From Ophioderma brevispina (taxonomy: Eukaryota; Echinodermata; Ophiuroidea; Amphilepidida; Ophiodermatidae): a stretch of 64,000 nt of DNA. Shown here one piece after another: positions 35,664 through 48,109 of the stretch. Under the pieces are notes generated by a model. The model saw only the letters and a program-made list of their open reading frames with translations. It was not told the origin of the DNA and ran no database searches. Each line of letters begins with the position of its first letter. Within the stretch, counting starts at the first letter, position 1. The translations under genes and the position numbers were made by a program. The stretch spans positions 1 to 64,000 of the forward strand of contig JAMKCH010002971.1 in the NCBI GenBank assembly GCA_023653785.1, given 5' to 3'.

Positions 35664-36682
35664 CATATCATTTTAGAAATACTGTAGATAGCATGTTGTT
35701 TTGTTTTTTTAGCTGGGTAGATTCAGTGTTCATACACTGTTTTCCAATGATGCCCAGCCCCAGGGCCCTTGACAGCTGAGGGCAGACCAGTGGTTTACAC
35801 TCACGTATTACTGAACCGGGTGTGATTCTCCATGTGTATGATCAGGGACTGATGCCTTAAAATCACCTCCAAAATATGGGACATTCTCTGGTTTCATTTG
35901 CCCAAATGCAAGTCAAATAGGTCTTGATTGAATCCCGAAGTGGTCTGGTAGGACTTGACCCGGGACCTACATGCACCAGGCATGCTATCTTCTATTATTT
36001 TGAAAATAAGCCAAAGAAGGGAATAGTTAACTTGGAGGTGGATTTTACCAAACTTGAAAGTAGTGGTGTATTTTGTTGTTGGTCTGGCCAATCACACTTG
36101 TTTTCCCTCACAACACAGCTAACATGCATAAGTGTGTGTTTATAGTCTGGATTTCTGTTAATTAGAAGACAGCCTTTGCTGGAACGCATTATAAATCCCC
36201 ATTTTGCAAAGAATACCCATCGGCAATGTCACCCACCTCACAAGATATTAATAGTGCCAGTAAATTTCTCACAGCATCACAATGAACAGACATTGCTGTC
36301 AAATGAAATTGCCCGGCAGGCCCAGATGCGGGGACCAAACTTTGTTCAAAGAACCAAATTTTCATTTTTTTCAAAAAAAAAAAATCATAAAAAAAACACT
36401 TCATGCCCATATCCCCCAGAGTCGTCTTGAAAAAATGCATCAAATGCAGTCCAAACAAGCTCGTCATAGGTCGGTAGTTATTAAGATGGGCTTCCGTTAT
36501 TCATCTCAAAACCAATGAAGGGTGTTAATAAACCTATTCCAGAATCTACTGGAGTGAAAGGGTTAATTGCGGCATTTTGTTTATGCTGAACAGCTATGTC
36601 TTGGTGAAAGTTTAGTGTAATTCTTGCTTGTTAGGATTCTATCGCGAGAGTTTACGCTAAAATAGCTGCCAGGCGAGATGTA
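35664..36682. other. Stretch without defended gene
   Basis: Overlapping open frames on both strands at 35894-36518 have no recognised domain. The minus-strand frame at 36189-36467 has plausible protein composition in its last 40 residues, but nothing else supports it. Confidence 0.35.
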
Positions 36683-37000
36683 AAACCGTGCTAGCATGGT
36701 TCACCATGGTCAATATGGCAGAACTGTGTTGACCATAGCCAACTGTGCTTGTGCCCATGCTTTGACCATGGTTCAAACCTTTGAGAAATGCACCCGTATT
36801 GATATTGACCCCGGCGCAAATGTTCACACCGTGCTGAGCATGGTTCACCATGGTCAACCATGGTTCGAAACTGTGCTGACAATAGGCCAACTTGCTTAGG
36901 ATGGACTGTGGTACCATTTCTCAAACTATGGCCCAAGCCACAATGCTACCATGGTAGGTTGACCAGGGTGAACCATGCTAGCATGGTTGACATTCGCCAG
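36683..37000. repeat. Fold-back region built of CATGGTTCACCATGG motifs
   Basis: GTGCTAGCATGGTTCACCAT (36689) is opposed by GGTGAACCATGCTAGCATGG (about 36968-36987). TTTGAGAAATG (36780) is opposed by CATTTCTCAAA (about 36916). There is also a direct repeat of about 145 bp (GTGCTAGCATGG at 36689 and GTGCTGAGCATGG at 36831). Several small frames on both strands are by-products of this symmetry. Confidence 0.6.
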
Positions 37001-37291
37001 GGTCAATATAAACTGGCTCCAAGAGGCTTGGCGCAACCCACTGTATAGTAAGGAGAAGGAATGATATGTGTTGCCCCAAAAGGTCATTGTGATATTACCT
37101 GCTACCGCTTGCATAGGTAATACAATTCTCCATTGATTCAATTGTATTTTCCATAAAATGCAACAAAAGTACAATATTATGTATATTTAGCAAAATTTAC
37201 AATATATGAAATAAGAACATTTTAACATTTAATATGCATTGTGCGGGAATTGAAGTAAGAAGCAAGGCCTGTAAAATCTCAGCTACCTTAA

Positions 37292-37996
37292 ATGCTGTCT
37301 TCATGAAAGGTCAAAAGGGCATTGTGATATTAAATGATAACTCTGCATAGGTAATACATTCTCCATTGATGCTGTCTCATGAAAGGTCAAAAGGTCATTG
37401 TGATATTACCTGCTACCTCTGCATAGGTAATACATTCTCCATTGATGCTGTCTCATGAAAGGTCAAAAGGTCATTGTGATATTAGCTGCTACCTCTGCAT
37501 AGGTAATACATTCTCCATTGATGCTGTCTCATGAAAGGTCAAAAGGTCATTGTGATATTAGCTGCTACCTCTGCATAGGTAAAACATTCTCCATTGATGC
37601 TGTCTCATTAAAGGTCAAAAGGTCATTGTGATATTAGCTGCTACCTCTGCATAGGTAATACATTCTCCATTGATGCTGTCTCATGAAAGGTCAAAAGGTC
37701 ATTGTGATATTACCTACTACCTCTGCATAGGTAATACATTCTCCATGATGCTGTCTCATGAAAGGTCAAAAGGTCATTGTGATATTAGCTGCTACCTCTG
37801 CATAGGTAAAACATTCTCCATTGATGCTGTCTCATGAAAGGTCAAAAGGTCATTGTGATATTACCTGCTACCTCTGCATAGGTAAAACATTCTCCATTGA
37901 TGCTGTCTCATGAAAGGTCAAAAGGTCATGTGATATTACCTGCTACCTCTGCATAGGTAAAACATTCTCCATTGATGCTGTCTCATGAAAGGTCAA
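37292..37996 (+). repeat. 76-bp minisatellite carrying AGGTCA direct repeats
   Basis: About 9.3 units. Each has CTGCTACCTCTGCATAGGTA, then ATACATTCTCCATTGATGCT, then GTCTCATGAAAGGTC, then the rest of AGGTCAAAAGGTCATTGTGA. Eight units carry a perfect AGGTCA-AA-AGGTCA direct repeat. A first decayed unit reads AGGGCA, and the last is truncated. A related single unit occurs upstream at 37078-37135, so the array grew from local sequence. Confidence 0.95.
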
Positions 37997-38496
37997 TGCA
38001 CTTTTCACTAATTCAAAACAGGAATATATCATACTAGGCGGCCAGGGTTTTGCGATCACCTGGGTTTCACGATCCCTGGCCTGACTGACCCCCCGAATGA
38101 TATGTCGGACCTTTAAAATTTTCGGCCATCAACAATAGAAAACCCAACAATGTTCATGTCCATACACCAAACATTTACCCCATTTGATCCCCTTTGACCT
38201 TTAATGACCCCTGATGACCTTTGATCCACTAACCAATACAAACTCTATCTTCGGACGGTCAAGGGGCACCCACCCCCAAGTTTCAGGAAATGTGGGACCC
38301 TCGGTCTCCGAGAAAATGGAAAATGATTAGCCATACAGCACCGGTATATCAGTTCTTCGTAGAAATATTTGTTGCAGTCTTTAAGTCTTAAAGGCCATTG
38401 CAGTTTATTCTCATGTTAGGGGTGATATAGGATTTCCCCCCTGCTTGGGGTCATTCCAGTCAGTGATGGAACAAATTAACAAATGTGTATTTGCAT

Positions 38497-39402
38497 ACAT
38501 AGTACATGGGGAAATGTAATGGATGTTTTGGTTTAGTTTTTTTTCATATACAATTTTGACACCAATGTTTTTCCAATACAGAATTTCATGAGAATCTGAA
38601 AATCATGGGTGTCATTTTTTAAAATGTGTTCTTGGGTGTTTATAAGGGGAACAATTTGTACAGGGGTAAACAATAAAAGTGTTTAATTGTTTTAAAATTT
38701 ATACCAGTCTGTTCGGCTGCTTCATAGGTTTCCTAAAAAGGTATAGTTTGGCTAATATTTATAGGACCTATTGTTTTAGTATAATAGGCTCAAGAAAGTT
38801 CAAGGTCATTATTTATAGAATGGTCCGATTTGTTGAAACTGGTTTTAAATTGTTCATTGGGTCATACTAAATAAGAAAATGTATATAGATTCTGTGTTTC
38901 ACCTTTCAAAGTGAGACTTTTAGAGATATAACTAGTGGTCTCCCATAGACCTGTGGACCACTGCCATATTTGCCCTCTTAATTATTATCAAAACGTCATT
39001 GACAACGCGACCTTATATTTTTGCCCTCTGTTACAGTAAGACGAACAATTTGGCACCATTTTAGAACAAACCGATGAATCTGAAATGTTACCCCCAGTGT
39101 GACCTTGAACCCGTTTTACCTTTTAACTCTTGTACTCTAACACTCAGGTAGGGCAAACTATACATTTCTGTAATCCTTGAAAGGTACTGAACATGAATGG
39201 TATACTTTAAAACACATTTGCCCCTTTTATATTTTGCCCCCTGTATACCCAATGTAAACCTTGCCCCCTAGAATCATCCAAGAACACAATTTAAAAAATG
39301 ACACCCATGATTTTGGAATTCTCATACAATTTTGATTTAGAAAAACCTTGGTTGCAAGATTGTATATGAAATTTTCACAAAAATACAGTTCCACATGTAC
39401 TA
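38497..39402. repeat. ~900-bp imperfect inverted duplication
   Basis: The left arm starts ATAGTACATGGGGAAATGTA. The reverse complement of the right arm has TTAGTACATGTGGAACTGTA. Shared blocks in order: TTTCATATACAAT, CCAATGTTTTTC or CCAAGGTTTTTC, ATCATGGGTGTCATTTTTTA, GTGTTCTTGG, GTATAGTTTG, GTTCAAGGTCA. The arms reach about 370 bp each (to ~38867 and from ~39032) around a ~165-bp centre. A transcript could fold into a long hairpin. A fold-back transposon or local inverted duplication are both possible. Confidence 0.7.
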
Positions 39403-42400
39403 ACAGATATAAGGATGGCCAAAGACTGCAAACTCCACCATTCATGGTTGCCCGCCCATATTTAATATAGCAATATATTTAGAGAACTGCAAGAAGTAAA
39501 GAATGGCAAAATTCTAGTTTTGTTTAGGGCCCACTTAAAAATTAAAACACTGTAAATTTGTTCTGTACCTGGAAATCTCTTGAAAGTATGGCACTAAAGC
39601 AGTGATTGGAAGAGTGTTGTGGGAGCAATTTTTCTTTACATTCTCCTGAAGGCCTGTTGCTAATTGTTACGGAAATGAAATGCCGAGCAGAGGGAATGAC
39701 AAAGTATTTCATGGATTATGGTTTTTTGAATTCCTGAATTTGGCAATTTAGCAGTTGACATTTTGTGGTCTATTTCTTTCCTAAATAGTAGATAGCAGCC
39801 ATGATAATAATTCAAATAGCCCCTGGATGCCAAACCATAGCCTTTAGGAGGCTCAAAAGATATTCTTTGATCACAGAAAGCTACAGAAGCATTAGGACAA
39901 AAAAGAAAAGTTTGTTTTCAGTAGGCCATGCATACTTTATGGAACCATTTTAACTGCATTTCATTTTTATTGTCCCCTGGCACTTAAGCAAAAGGGGGAT
40001 TTTGTCTTTGTGAAATCTGTCGTCGGCATATACCTGTCTGTCTCCGCCTGTAACCGTCAGACCCCTGATCCAATATAGATGACACTTGTACCATAATCAT
40101 TGTCCAAATTTGATGAAACTTGGTATGTGGACATTGGTGATGCAAGTAATACCCATGCACTGTGTCATCACTATTTTTGCATATTAATGAGCTCATATTT
40201 GCTCCCTGCCAGTGGGATCTTGCAATTAAGTGAACCCAAATTGATATTTTTGTTTTGTAAACTAATAATTTTACAATAAAATATGGTTTGCAACTGTTTT
40301 GACTTATCATTTGGACCAATTGGAAGCATTTCTGGGGAAATTTCTTTGAGAAAAAAAAAGGAAACACATTACGGCATTTTGGCTTAAAATTGGATGCCTA
40401 CTGCAAACGCACATTTGCGCAGCAAAATCCTCGTTATGAAATGGTGATGTCCTCGGTCTGGTCTTCTGGATGGATGTGTGGTCCACAGTCCACCTGTACC
40501 AAAAGGTGAACATTTGACCCTTCTTTCTTTTTCTAGATGAGCGGGTAGCCAAATCTAGTATAATTTAGATGGCAGAATTCATTCCCCAGGGGTCCTTCCT
40601 GAGCCTAAATGGAGGGGGTTAGGAAACAAAAAGATCAACAATGACCAAAAGGTCAACATAGCCCATATCTTTTTATGTGTCATAATTTTCCAGTTGAATA
40701 TTTGAGATCATTATCATACTTTCAACATTTATAGACTAATATGTACTGGGAAGAGTTTTGAGGTCAAGGTCAAGGAGGGGCTTTTGTATTGAACTTTTTG
40801 GTTAATCTTTCATTATAGTTGCTGCCATTTTCATCATAGTTACTGACAAAATCAATTTGCTATTCTACTTCTCAGATGACTTGATCGATGACTCTCGTTC
40901 CTATTTTTACGTATAATAGCTAATAAATTATGGCTCTTCCTACTAGTTAGTATTTTGCTGGGGCTGTGGTAAAAGTGTGAATTTAATAAATTTAATGCCA
41001 TAAATGAGTTCTTTACCAACACCAATAAGCTTACAGGTTGAACGTGTTCCAACATAATTGAGTTTGTGTATAAGGATCAAACAATACTTTGGCGGTAATC
41101 TCCAAGATCAGAAATATATATATAGTAGTATCAACAGATTTGGGCAAATGAAACTTTGTCTCTAGGAGATTAAATGGATGTAAATTTCTTTGATTTACTT
41201 GTACGCAATAGCAGAATGTATTCATCGGTTCCTATTCCACGCAGCTCATGAATAGACATTTAAAAAGCTGTTTTCCTAGTGGCACTCTTAATGGATTTTC
41301 TAGGACCAAAAGTAGAAGTAATGTCTTGATGTTGTCATCATTCAATTTGCAGGTTTGATTTCTGAGAATGTCAACATGCTCATCCATTGAAGACAAAGTT
41401 CATTGATCTGTACCAGAGGATTAGCGTGAACCAACTGATTTTGTTTCAGGATATTATATCATAAATCGTAATAAAAAATCAGGTGGTGTGTTTTTAGTCA
41501 TGTACCACGAGGTTGGAACTCCAGAGTTTCAAAAAACTCTGGAGTGTCGTCGATTCAGGGGTTCGACTGTGCGTACGCATTCAAAGTTTTGAATTCTGCA
41601 GTCTGATTTTTTAGGGTATTGTGAGAGGAAGTGGAGGAAAATGGTCAGGTTGACGATTTCGGAGTTTCAGTATTGTGTGGACACACCTTGGAGTGAAAGT
41701 AAAAATTATGGATTTAATATTCACATATGGGAGTTTCAAACCCTGGAGTTTTGTGACCTTTGAACAGGTATTGTTGAATACAAAGTTACTTAATATGTCA
41801 TGGAATTAACTCATAATCGTGAAAAAGCTTTATGGTACTGTATGATAGAAAAGTATAAAAATATTTAATTTTGTACAAATGTTGCAAATTCATCAGTGTA
41901 TAATGTTTATTCAAATATTGAATGTTATTCACTAGAAAAAAAATCAATGCTAAAAACTGAGATAATGTTCTAGGTGATGACGTCAATGATGGCAATAAAA
42001 GATTATTATATTTTTTCGTTACTGCATTCTATTAAATGGTTTGATGGAATGCATTTATGCTTGAAACTAACTAAAAAAATGCAAAAAACGTGATCGAATG
42101 TTATCCTTGGATTGCAAGAAGGATTACCAGCTATACTCAAAGGCATTAAACAACTTTATAGAATTTATCTACCACCAATAATGGACTTTAAATTAAATAT
42201 ATTCAATTATTGTGAACAAAATTAAAAAACCTAAAACACACAAAAGATACTTGGAAAGCAAATAAGATGCATCTAGACCATTACTAAGAAGCAATCGTGA
42301 ACAATCCTTATTTGATAATGACATTATTTTTTGTTAATTTTTCTTTTTTTAAATTTAAATAGAAAATGAAATTGACAAAAGTACAAAGATTATGACCAAT

Positions 42401-42444
42401 CATTGCAAATTATTATCTCTCTAACACCCATTGACTTTGTATAT
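39403..42444. other. AT-rich stretch, mostly unrecognised
   Basis: No host exon recognised. A 127-codon antisense frame (39984-40367) has no domain. A small hairpin at 41518-41545 is listed separately. Confidence 0.4.
41516..41752. repeat. Hairpin and possible small element with ACTCCAGAGTTT ends
   Basis: ACTCCAGAGTT at 41518-41528 and AACTCTGGAGT at 41535-41545 form an 11-bp perfect stem. GAGTTTCAAACCCTGGAGTT at 41731-41750 opposes the same sequence, so a ~240-bp element with these ends is possible. Confidence 0.4.
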
Positions 42445-42621
42445 TATTAAATCTTTCCCTAGAGATGGCCCGCACCATGATAGTGTTTGTGAAAAAAAAA
42501 ACGTGCGCTTGGCCGGATTCGAAAACGGCGAACGTCTATTACATGCACGATGCTCTTACAACTAAGCTATCAGGCACGGGGTTGGTAGAGGGGTGATAGA
42601 TATCATCTGTAGGTGTTAGGT
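42445..42621 (-). mobile_element. tRNA-headed SINE, copy 1 (antisense)
   Basis: On the minus strand, TAGCTTAGTTGTAAGAGCAT (A-box-like) and TTTTCGAATCCGGCC (B-box-like) form a decayed tRNA head at about 42505-42577. A T run and a tail shared with the copy at 48930-49105 follow: ATGGTGCGGGCCATC, then AGGGAAAGATT. About 45 bp upstream of the tRNA head is also shared (GATATCTATCACCCCTCTAC), so the head is internal to the repeat. Confidence 0.75.
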
Positions 42622-42881
42622 TTGACCCTAACAATGTATACAATTACAAATTGGTTTCATCAAAAACCAAATGGTCTGTATTAAAAGTCCAGATCATCTG
42701 AACAAAAGTATGACTGCTTGCAAAGATTTTTAGCTATGAACTGATGAGGTGTAGCGACAAAATTGGAAGGGTTCATTCAGATAAGCTCAGATAGGAAAAT
42801 CGCAGCTGTGAAAATTGCTTAAAGATCACTTACGGGATCTTTTCACAAATCTTATCCTAGGTTGTTTTTATCTGAACTGAG

Positions 42882-43030
42882 CCTTGCAAGTCTGTAAAGA
42901 GTGCCAGTCACCCAAGGGATAGGACTAGCTCATCTGCAAATATTGGCTTAGGTGGGGTGATTTCTATCAGAATCAACCTTGAATTCCGTTGTTAAAGAGA
43001 GCCAGTCGCCCAAGGGATGGGACTGAGCTT
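42882..43030 (+). repeat. ~100-bp tandem-repeat units split by LINE 2 (left part)
   Basis: Units contain TAAAGAGTGCCAGTCACCCA followed by AGGGATAGG, and TAAAGAGAGCCAGTCGCCCA followed by AGGGATGGG. The family resumes at 45063-45200 after the LINE. Confidence 0.7.
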
Positions 43031-43324
43031 GGTAAAGTCATGCACCTTAGAACCTTACCAGCTGGTCTCTTAAAAACTTATGTCTTGATGAATCTGTTAC
43101 CCGTCATAACAAGGATTGCCAACTCTTCATTGTCTTCAGGCGTTATGTCCCCAAAGCTCTCACGCTTATGCATACGAACATTCCGCGCTGAAGAAATAGG
43201 CTCAGGACACCAAACATCCTCTAAATTATCGCCCTTATCTAATCTCCCATTTCGGAATATCGGAAAGGTGATTGAAAGAGTAGCCGTGAATCCGTGCAGG
43301 GGGGGGGACTTACCTCATCGATAA
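43031..43324 (+). pseudogene. LINE 2 reverse transcriptase N-terminal fragment
   Basis: The frame includes LLPVITRIANSSLSSGVMSP and SKLSPLSNLPFRNIGKVIER followed by VA. This matches the LP.IT.IVN.SL..G..P and YRPVSNLPF.SKVIERV motifs that open the RT domain in this LINE type. A G9 run near 43299-43308 marks a frame break. Confidence 0.85.
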
Positions 43325-43391
43325 TGATCTCATGTTCCGATGCAGGTCGGCATACCGGCAATATCCACAGTAGAGGACTGCTCTGTTACGG

Positions 43392-44598
43392 GTGCAGAAT
43401 GACATGTTGACTGCTCTTGATAAAACAAAAAGAGGCTGTACTAGTGTTACTGGGCTTCAGCGCCGCCGTCGACACTTAGACCACAAACAGCTAATAACCC
43501 GTCTAAATGAACGGTATGGGATTACTGGAACGCATAAGTTGGTTTCTCGTCTTACCTTAGATGGCCGAACTCAATCAGTCAGAGGTGCTTCGTCAGATCC
43601 TGTGTGGCGGTAGATTGTGGAGTCCCACAGGCTCGGTTACGGGACCGATTGACTTCATCTTGTTCATGCCCCCACAACATGATATCCAATAACTGCCCAC
43701 GGTTTCAATTTGTTTTTACCTGATGACACCCAGCTCTACCTGACGTTCCCCCCTCGGGATCGTGAAGCAGCCAGAAAAAAGATTGAAACATGCATTGCCG
43801 ACATCAGACCTGGTGTAAATCCACAGATGATATGTTTTTTAAATGACCAAGAAGACGAGATGTTGTAACTTTCGCTCTCATTTTAAGAGATCGGCTAGCA
43901 AATCTCAGCCAACTATGATCATTGGCAAGTCTGTTATACAGCCGTCACTGAAGCACGGAACTGGGTGTCATCTAGACTCATCATTAAGAATGATCAAACA
44001 TGTTTACCGCTTATGCAAAGCTTGCTTGGCTCTCAATAATGCAAATTGGTCAGCTTCGCCAGTACCTTGATGAAACATCTACCATCAGATTGGTCCAACT
44101 CCTTTGTTAATTACATCTAGGGTGGATTCCGGCAATTCCTGCTTTTTGCCTTCCAGAAAAGAATTGACCAAGGTTCAGCGAGTTCAAAATGCATCTGCCC
44201 GTCTTGGCTTAAAATCTGTCGACGAGACCATATCACACCAGCTCTCTACCAACTGCATTGGCTTCCAATTAAACGAGGGCAGTTTTTAAGATTCTACTTC
44301 TCACTTATAAAGGCCACCACAGCATGCCACCTGCCTATATCTTTGAGCTCATCCAGCTGTATTCACCACCGAAACTTGAGATCATCTTCTTGCCCAGCTG
44401 AGTAAATCAATCAACCAATCAACCAAGTTCTATGGGTGATTAGATCTTTTGCTTACGCAGCCAGCACATTTGTGGACTAACTCCCTAACAGTAAAATCCG
44501 CTTAGCTCAGTCAGCAACTATTTTCAGGTCACGTCTGAAGACATGCCTATTTACACACATTTGGCTCCTGATATGTATCCTGTTTTTGATGCAGTCCA
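43392..44598 (+). pseudogene. LINE 2 reverse transcriptase palm-thumb remains
   Basis: Broken frames show MQNDMLTALDK, DHKQLITRLNERYGITGTHK and DGRTQSV. The catalytic box at 43719-43727 reads PDDTQLY instead of ADDTQLY. Further motifs are SRVDSGNSCFLPSRKELTKV, QRVQNASARLGLKSVDE and a C-terminal RSRLKTCLFTH-like end near 44527-44562. The order is that of a CR1/L2-like RT plus thumb. Several frame changes are needed to read through, so it is dead. Confidence 0.85.
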
Positions 44599-45062
44599 AT
44601 CACCATCTGTGACTTTTTTTGTTTCCTTTCTTTTTCTCTATCTCTACCTCTCCAATCCGGTTCCCTAGGATAGTTGTTTTCATCAGTTAGGTAGGGATAG
44701 AGGCATCTGAATCCAAAGATCAAGACTTACCGATGTCGGCTTTGGGGTACAACCCAATCCTCACAGCTACGATTCAGGTGATCCCATAGTTCTTAGTATG
44801 GGAGGCAACGGGTTGTCTTTCTCTTCTATCGGTTGGTCACAATATATACGTTCGAATTTCTACTTAATTTAAAGTTATTTGAAATATGTGTATAATTGAT
44901 GTATATCATTGTTGTTTTAACTTAGAAATTTTACTCTAGTTGGGGGGGGGGTGTTGTCGTATTACTATTTTTTTTATATTGCTACATTCTATGTAAAGCG
45001 CCTAGAGGCTCTGCATTAGGCGCTATATCAGACTGTTATTATTATTATTTCGATTTGCTTAT

Positions 45063-45200
45063 CTCAGATGAAGCCTTCCAGTCTTTAAAGACAGCTAGTC
45101 ACCCAAGGGAGGGGTGACATGCTGTACAGTCTTCAAAAATGATTTCTATTAGTGAACCCTTCCAAAGTTTCTAATGATAGCCAGTGCAAGTTGTAGCGAG
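45063..45200 (+). repeat. ~100-bp tandem-repeat units split by LINE 2 (right part)
   Basis: Contains AAGCCTTCCAGTCTTTAAAG and AGCTAGTCACCCAAGGGAGG, then TGATTTCTATTAGTGAACCC and TTCCAAAGTTTC. These are homologous to the units before LINE 2. Confidence 0.7.
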
Positions 45201-45761
45201 TGCCCAATTTGTGGGATAATCACCCCTTTTTGAGGGAAGTGATCAAGAACACGTATCTCATCTGGTTTGGCACACCTTAACAAATTCTTTTATGTTCAGA
45301 TGATGTTTTTTAACCCTCAAAGATGGCTGTACTATCATTTGCACCTACACTCATTACGCACTGTTTGTGAAAGATTGCATTACTTTTGGGAGTGATGGTA
45401 CCCCAAACCAAAGTTTAGAGACCTCAAGGAACATTTCCAAAAGAAGCACCCTTTTTTTGGATCCCGAGTTTTGTGCATATTTTGATGCTTACCATGTATT
45501 AGATCACAATTGAAGTGAATCAGCTAAATATTGCACATTGGTATGTTAAAATAAGATCCTAAGATGATGATTTTACATTTTTGATTTGAGTTGAGGCATG
45601 CTTTTTTATGGGACCGTATGATAGCAGGGCCAGTTCAAACAGTTTTTGAGTTTCTTTTTGTACGGTTTTACCAATAAATCTGCAAACTTCTTGTTAGGTG
45701 TTTAACTAACCACCGATCAAGGGGCAATTGAGAAAACAAGGGTTTTATCCCTTTCAAAAGC

Positions 45762-45960
45762 ATGCCCCACTTTGAAGCTGGGGGCAGTTTGGAAACAGTG
45801 AGAGGGGGTTTCAACCCTACTCTTATCCAACTGGCTGTGATTACATGTACAGTTGTGATCCTCCGACAGGGACCGACAGCTAACGTCCCCTCTGAAGAAT
45901 GGGATGCTTTCAGAAATGCACTTAAAAAGCCTGTGTATTATTATTATTGTATTTCATGAT
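45762..45960 (+). mobile_element. Possible SINE fragment with ATT tail
   Basis: TCCGACAGGGACCGACAGCT, AACGTCCCCTCTGAAGAATG and a TATTATTATTATTG tail resemble the body and 3' end of SINEs common in marine invertebrates. No tRNA head was seen. The 65-codon frame here is taken as chance. Confidence 0.35.
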
Positions 45961-46067
45961 TCATTTGCCCAATTCCAGATGAACATGGAAAAGAGGATAT
46001 TCTGTTTGTAATCATGACTGAATACGATTAAATCCGAATTGAGCACCCAAAAACTCCAGCCAAATGT

Positions 46068-46148
46068 CCACACGGATTTTTGGTAAAAATTTTCACCACT
46101 AGCAACAGCACCTAACCACTAGACTATGCTCTCACCTGATCATTTGAT
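46068..46148 (-). mobile_element. Possible tRNA-derived SINE head
   Basis: On the minus strand, GAGAGCATAGTCTAGTGGTT followed by AGG resembles a tRNA A-box and D arm. No B-box was identified, so this is tentative. Confidence 0.3.
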
Positions 46149-48109
46149 ATCAGTTGTAACTGATAAAAACTATGATGTATTCTGGATTCAAAATTTAACT
46201 CATGAATTCTACTTGTTTTCCTCAACAATGGGAATCAATTGGCAATCAAGCATACATGGCCCAGACTGAGGTCCTGCATCAGAAGAGGAACTATGGAGCT
46301 CCTAATGTACTGACTGATGGGTAAGTGTTTGTTAATCAATAGCAACTGATCAAAGCCAAGAATTCTTATTTAAAGGAGAGTTTTAGTACTCAAAACAGGT
46401 ACGTGTTTGATGTTTTGGTTAACCAAATTTTTGTAACCAACCTCCACAGTTATGTGAGAACTTAAACCTCACTTCATAAACCTATTATGGTTGGGGTGCT
46501 AAAGCTCTTCTACAAACTGATTATACGGACTGTAAAAATTTTGCAAATAATGGGAAAAGCATTTGATGGCTGGTTTTTGATTACCTTACAGACCATGTCC
46601 CACTAAAAACTATACAATCAAACTAAAAATATAAAAATACTAAATTTTTTTTTTTTTTTTTTTTTTTTTAATAAAATTGGGAAAACTTTGCGAGTCTTGC
46701 CCCCCCCCCTTTTTAAAATTCCACCATTTTATGGACCCGAACGGAGATATGAGTTGAACTACATATGATAAAATAACACTGGGGCATTTTCACCTGAAGG
46801 TTCACGAAACTAAAGGTATAGCATGCATGTACATCATTGTGGGAGTAACCCTTTTCAAACAAAAGAATATTGTATAGATCAGAGTGAAATTTATTATCAT
46901 CATGAACTAATAATATATTATTTTTCAGTGAAAGCACCAGAAATTATTTTGTGGGTGAAATGAGGGACTCACTCTCATGGGGACAATAATCATGAATTCA
47001 TGGAAATTTTGGAAATTTGACTGCTGAAACTAATGTAACAGTCTAAAGTCTGTTGAGGGACAAATGTGTGGACAACACTCTCATGTGGATGGAATTTCCC
47101 CCCTATTCCCCCTATTCCCCACTGCCTCCAAGATGCCAGGAGGAATATGATTTGAAGAAAGCAAATTTTCACAAAGAGCAATAAGGAAGGATGATTGTGT
47201 TTCAAAGGTCCCAGTTAGTTTCAACAAGGATGTTTTTATGGTTCTAATAATAAATAAAAATAAAAAAAAAAAACTACTAAAAAAACAAACCTTCTGCTGA
47301 AATCTGAGTGAAGCTGGACAACAAGACTGTTTTGGAATTGATTTCCCTATTCTACATGTATTTATTAGCATTGCTACATTATCAAGTTTAAATTATGTAT
47401 ATCACAGAAGGAGCACTTTAAACCTACTTTTTATCTTATTTTCAATAAAGAATGTCTTGAAGGTGATTTCAATGCCACTTTGTTGAATATCAGGATAGCC
47501 GAAACTGGCCTCAACAGGTTTTTCAACTGTCTCGATAATAGCCATAACTCTTGAACCCAGACCCCCAAATTACACCAACTAAAAATCTCATGAAAGCTGG
47601 AACACTCCTAAAAAGAATCAGTAAAACTCCGGTTGAGATGAACTTAAATTTTGGGCCAAAAAAATTAATCTTTGATTGTATATTTTTTTTGGACAGTCTG
47701 TATACGTTTAATTTAAACAGAATACAAGGGCCATATGCTCAAAGCAATCCCATTAAATGTAAACATTTTGGCTGCAGAGCATGCAACCATGCAAGATACT
47801 ACAGGCGCTTGGATCTTGAGCAAGGAAGGTTATTTGTTCAGGTGAAATCATGCCTTTGTATTTCCGCAGTAAGCACTGTATAACTAAATGCACATTTTAA
47901 AGTGTTCTTGCCCTAATTCATTTTTTATTAGCTGTACCATTCTGAAATTTAAAATACTTATACTGGTTGGGAGAAAACTAAACCAAACTTTATTGGTATA
48001 AAGTACAAGTGAAAAACTGAAAGCCAAATGTATATTTAGCTTCTCAATACTTGGTAGATTTGCTTTGAGGATACTGACCAAGATGCCTTAAGTATAGTAG
48101 GAACTCTTT
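46149..48109. other. AT-rich stretch without recognised gene
   Basis: A long T run (about 46647-46669) and a C9 run (about 46700) lie here. A 110-codon frame at 47551-47883 has four cysteines near its end (KCKHFGCRACNHAR), but no family was recognised and no splice context supports it. Confidence 0.4.

Larger units (their letters stand above)
43031..45052 (+). mobile_element. 5'-truncated CR1/L2-like LINE (LINE 2)
   Basis: Starts inside the reverse transcriptase region with no endonuclease, as 5'-truncated insertions do. It ends with AAGCGCCTAGAGGCTCTGCA, GGCGCTATATCAGACTG and a (TTA)n tail at about 45036-45052. The ~400-bp 3' UTR (44640-45030) is non-coding. Frameshifts and stops interrupt the coding part. 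It sits inside a ~100-bp tandem array, whose units flank both sides. Confidence 0.85.

Noticed and set aside
35894..35990. B-box-like GGTCCCGGGTCAAGTCC on the minus strand as a SINE or tRNA
   Set aside because: No matching A box or tail at the right spacing.
46371..46395. Another TTAA MITE (TTAA followed by AGGAGAGTTTTAG)
   Set aside because: No inverted partner terminus was found within 1 kb.
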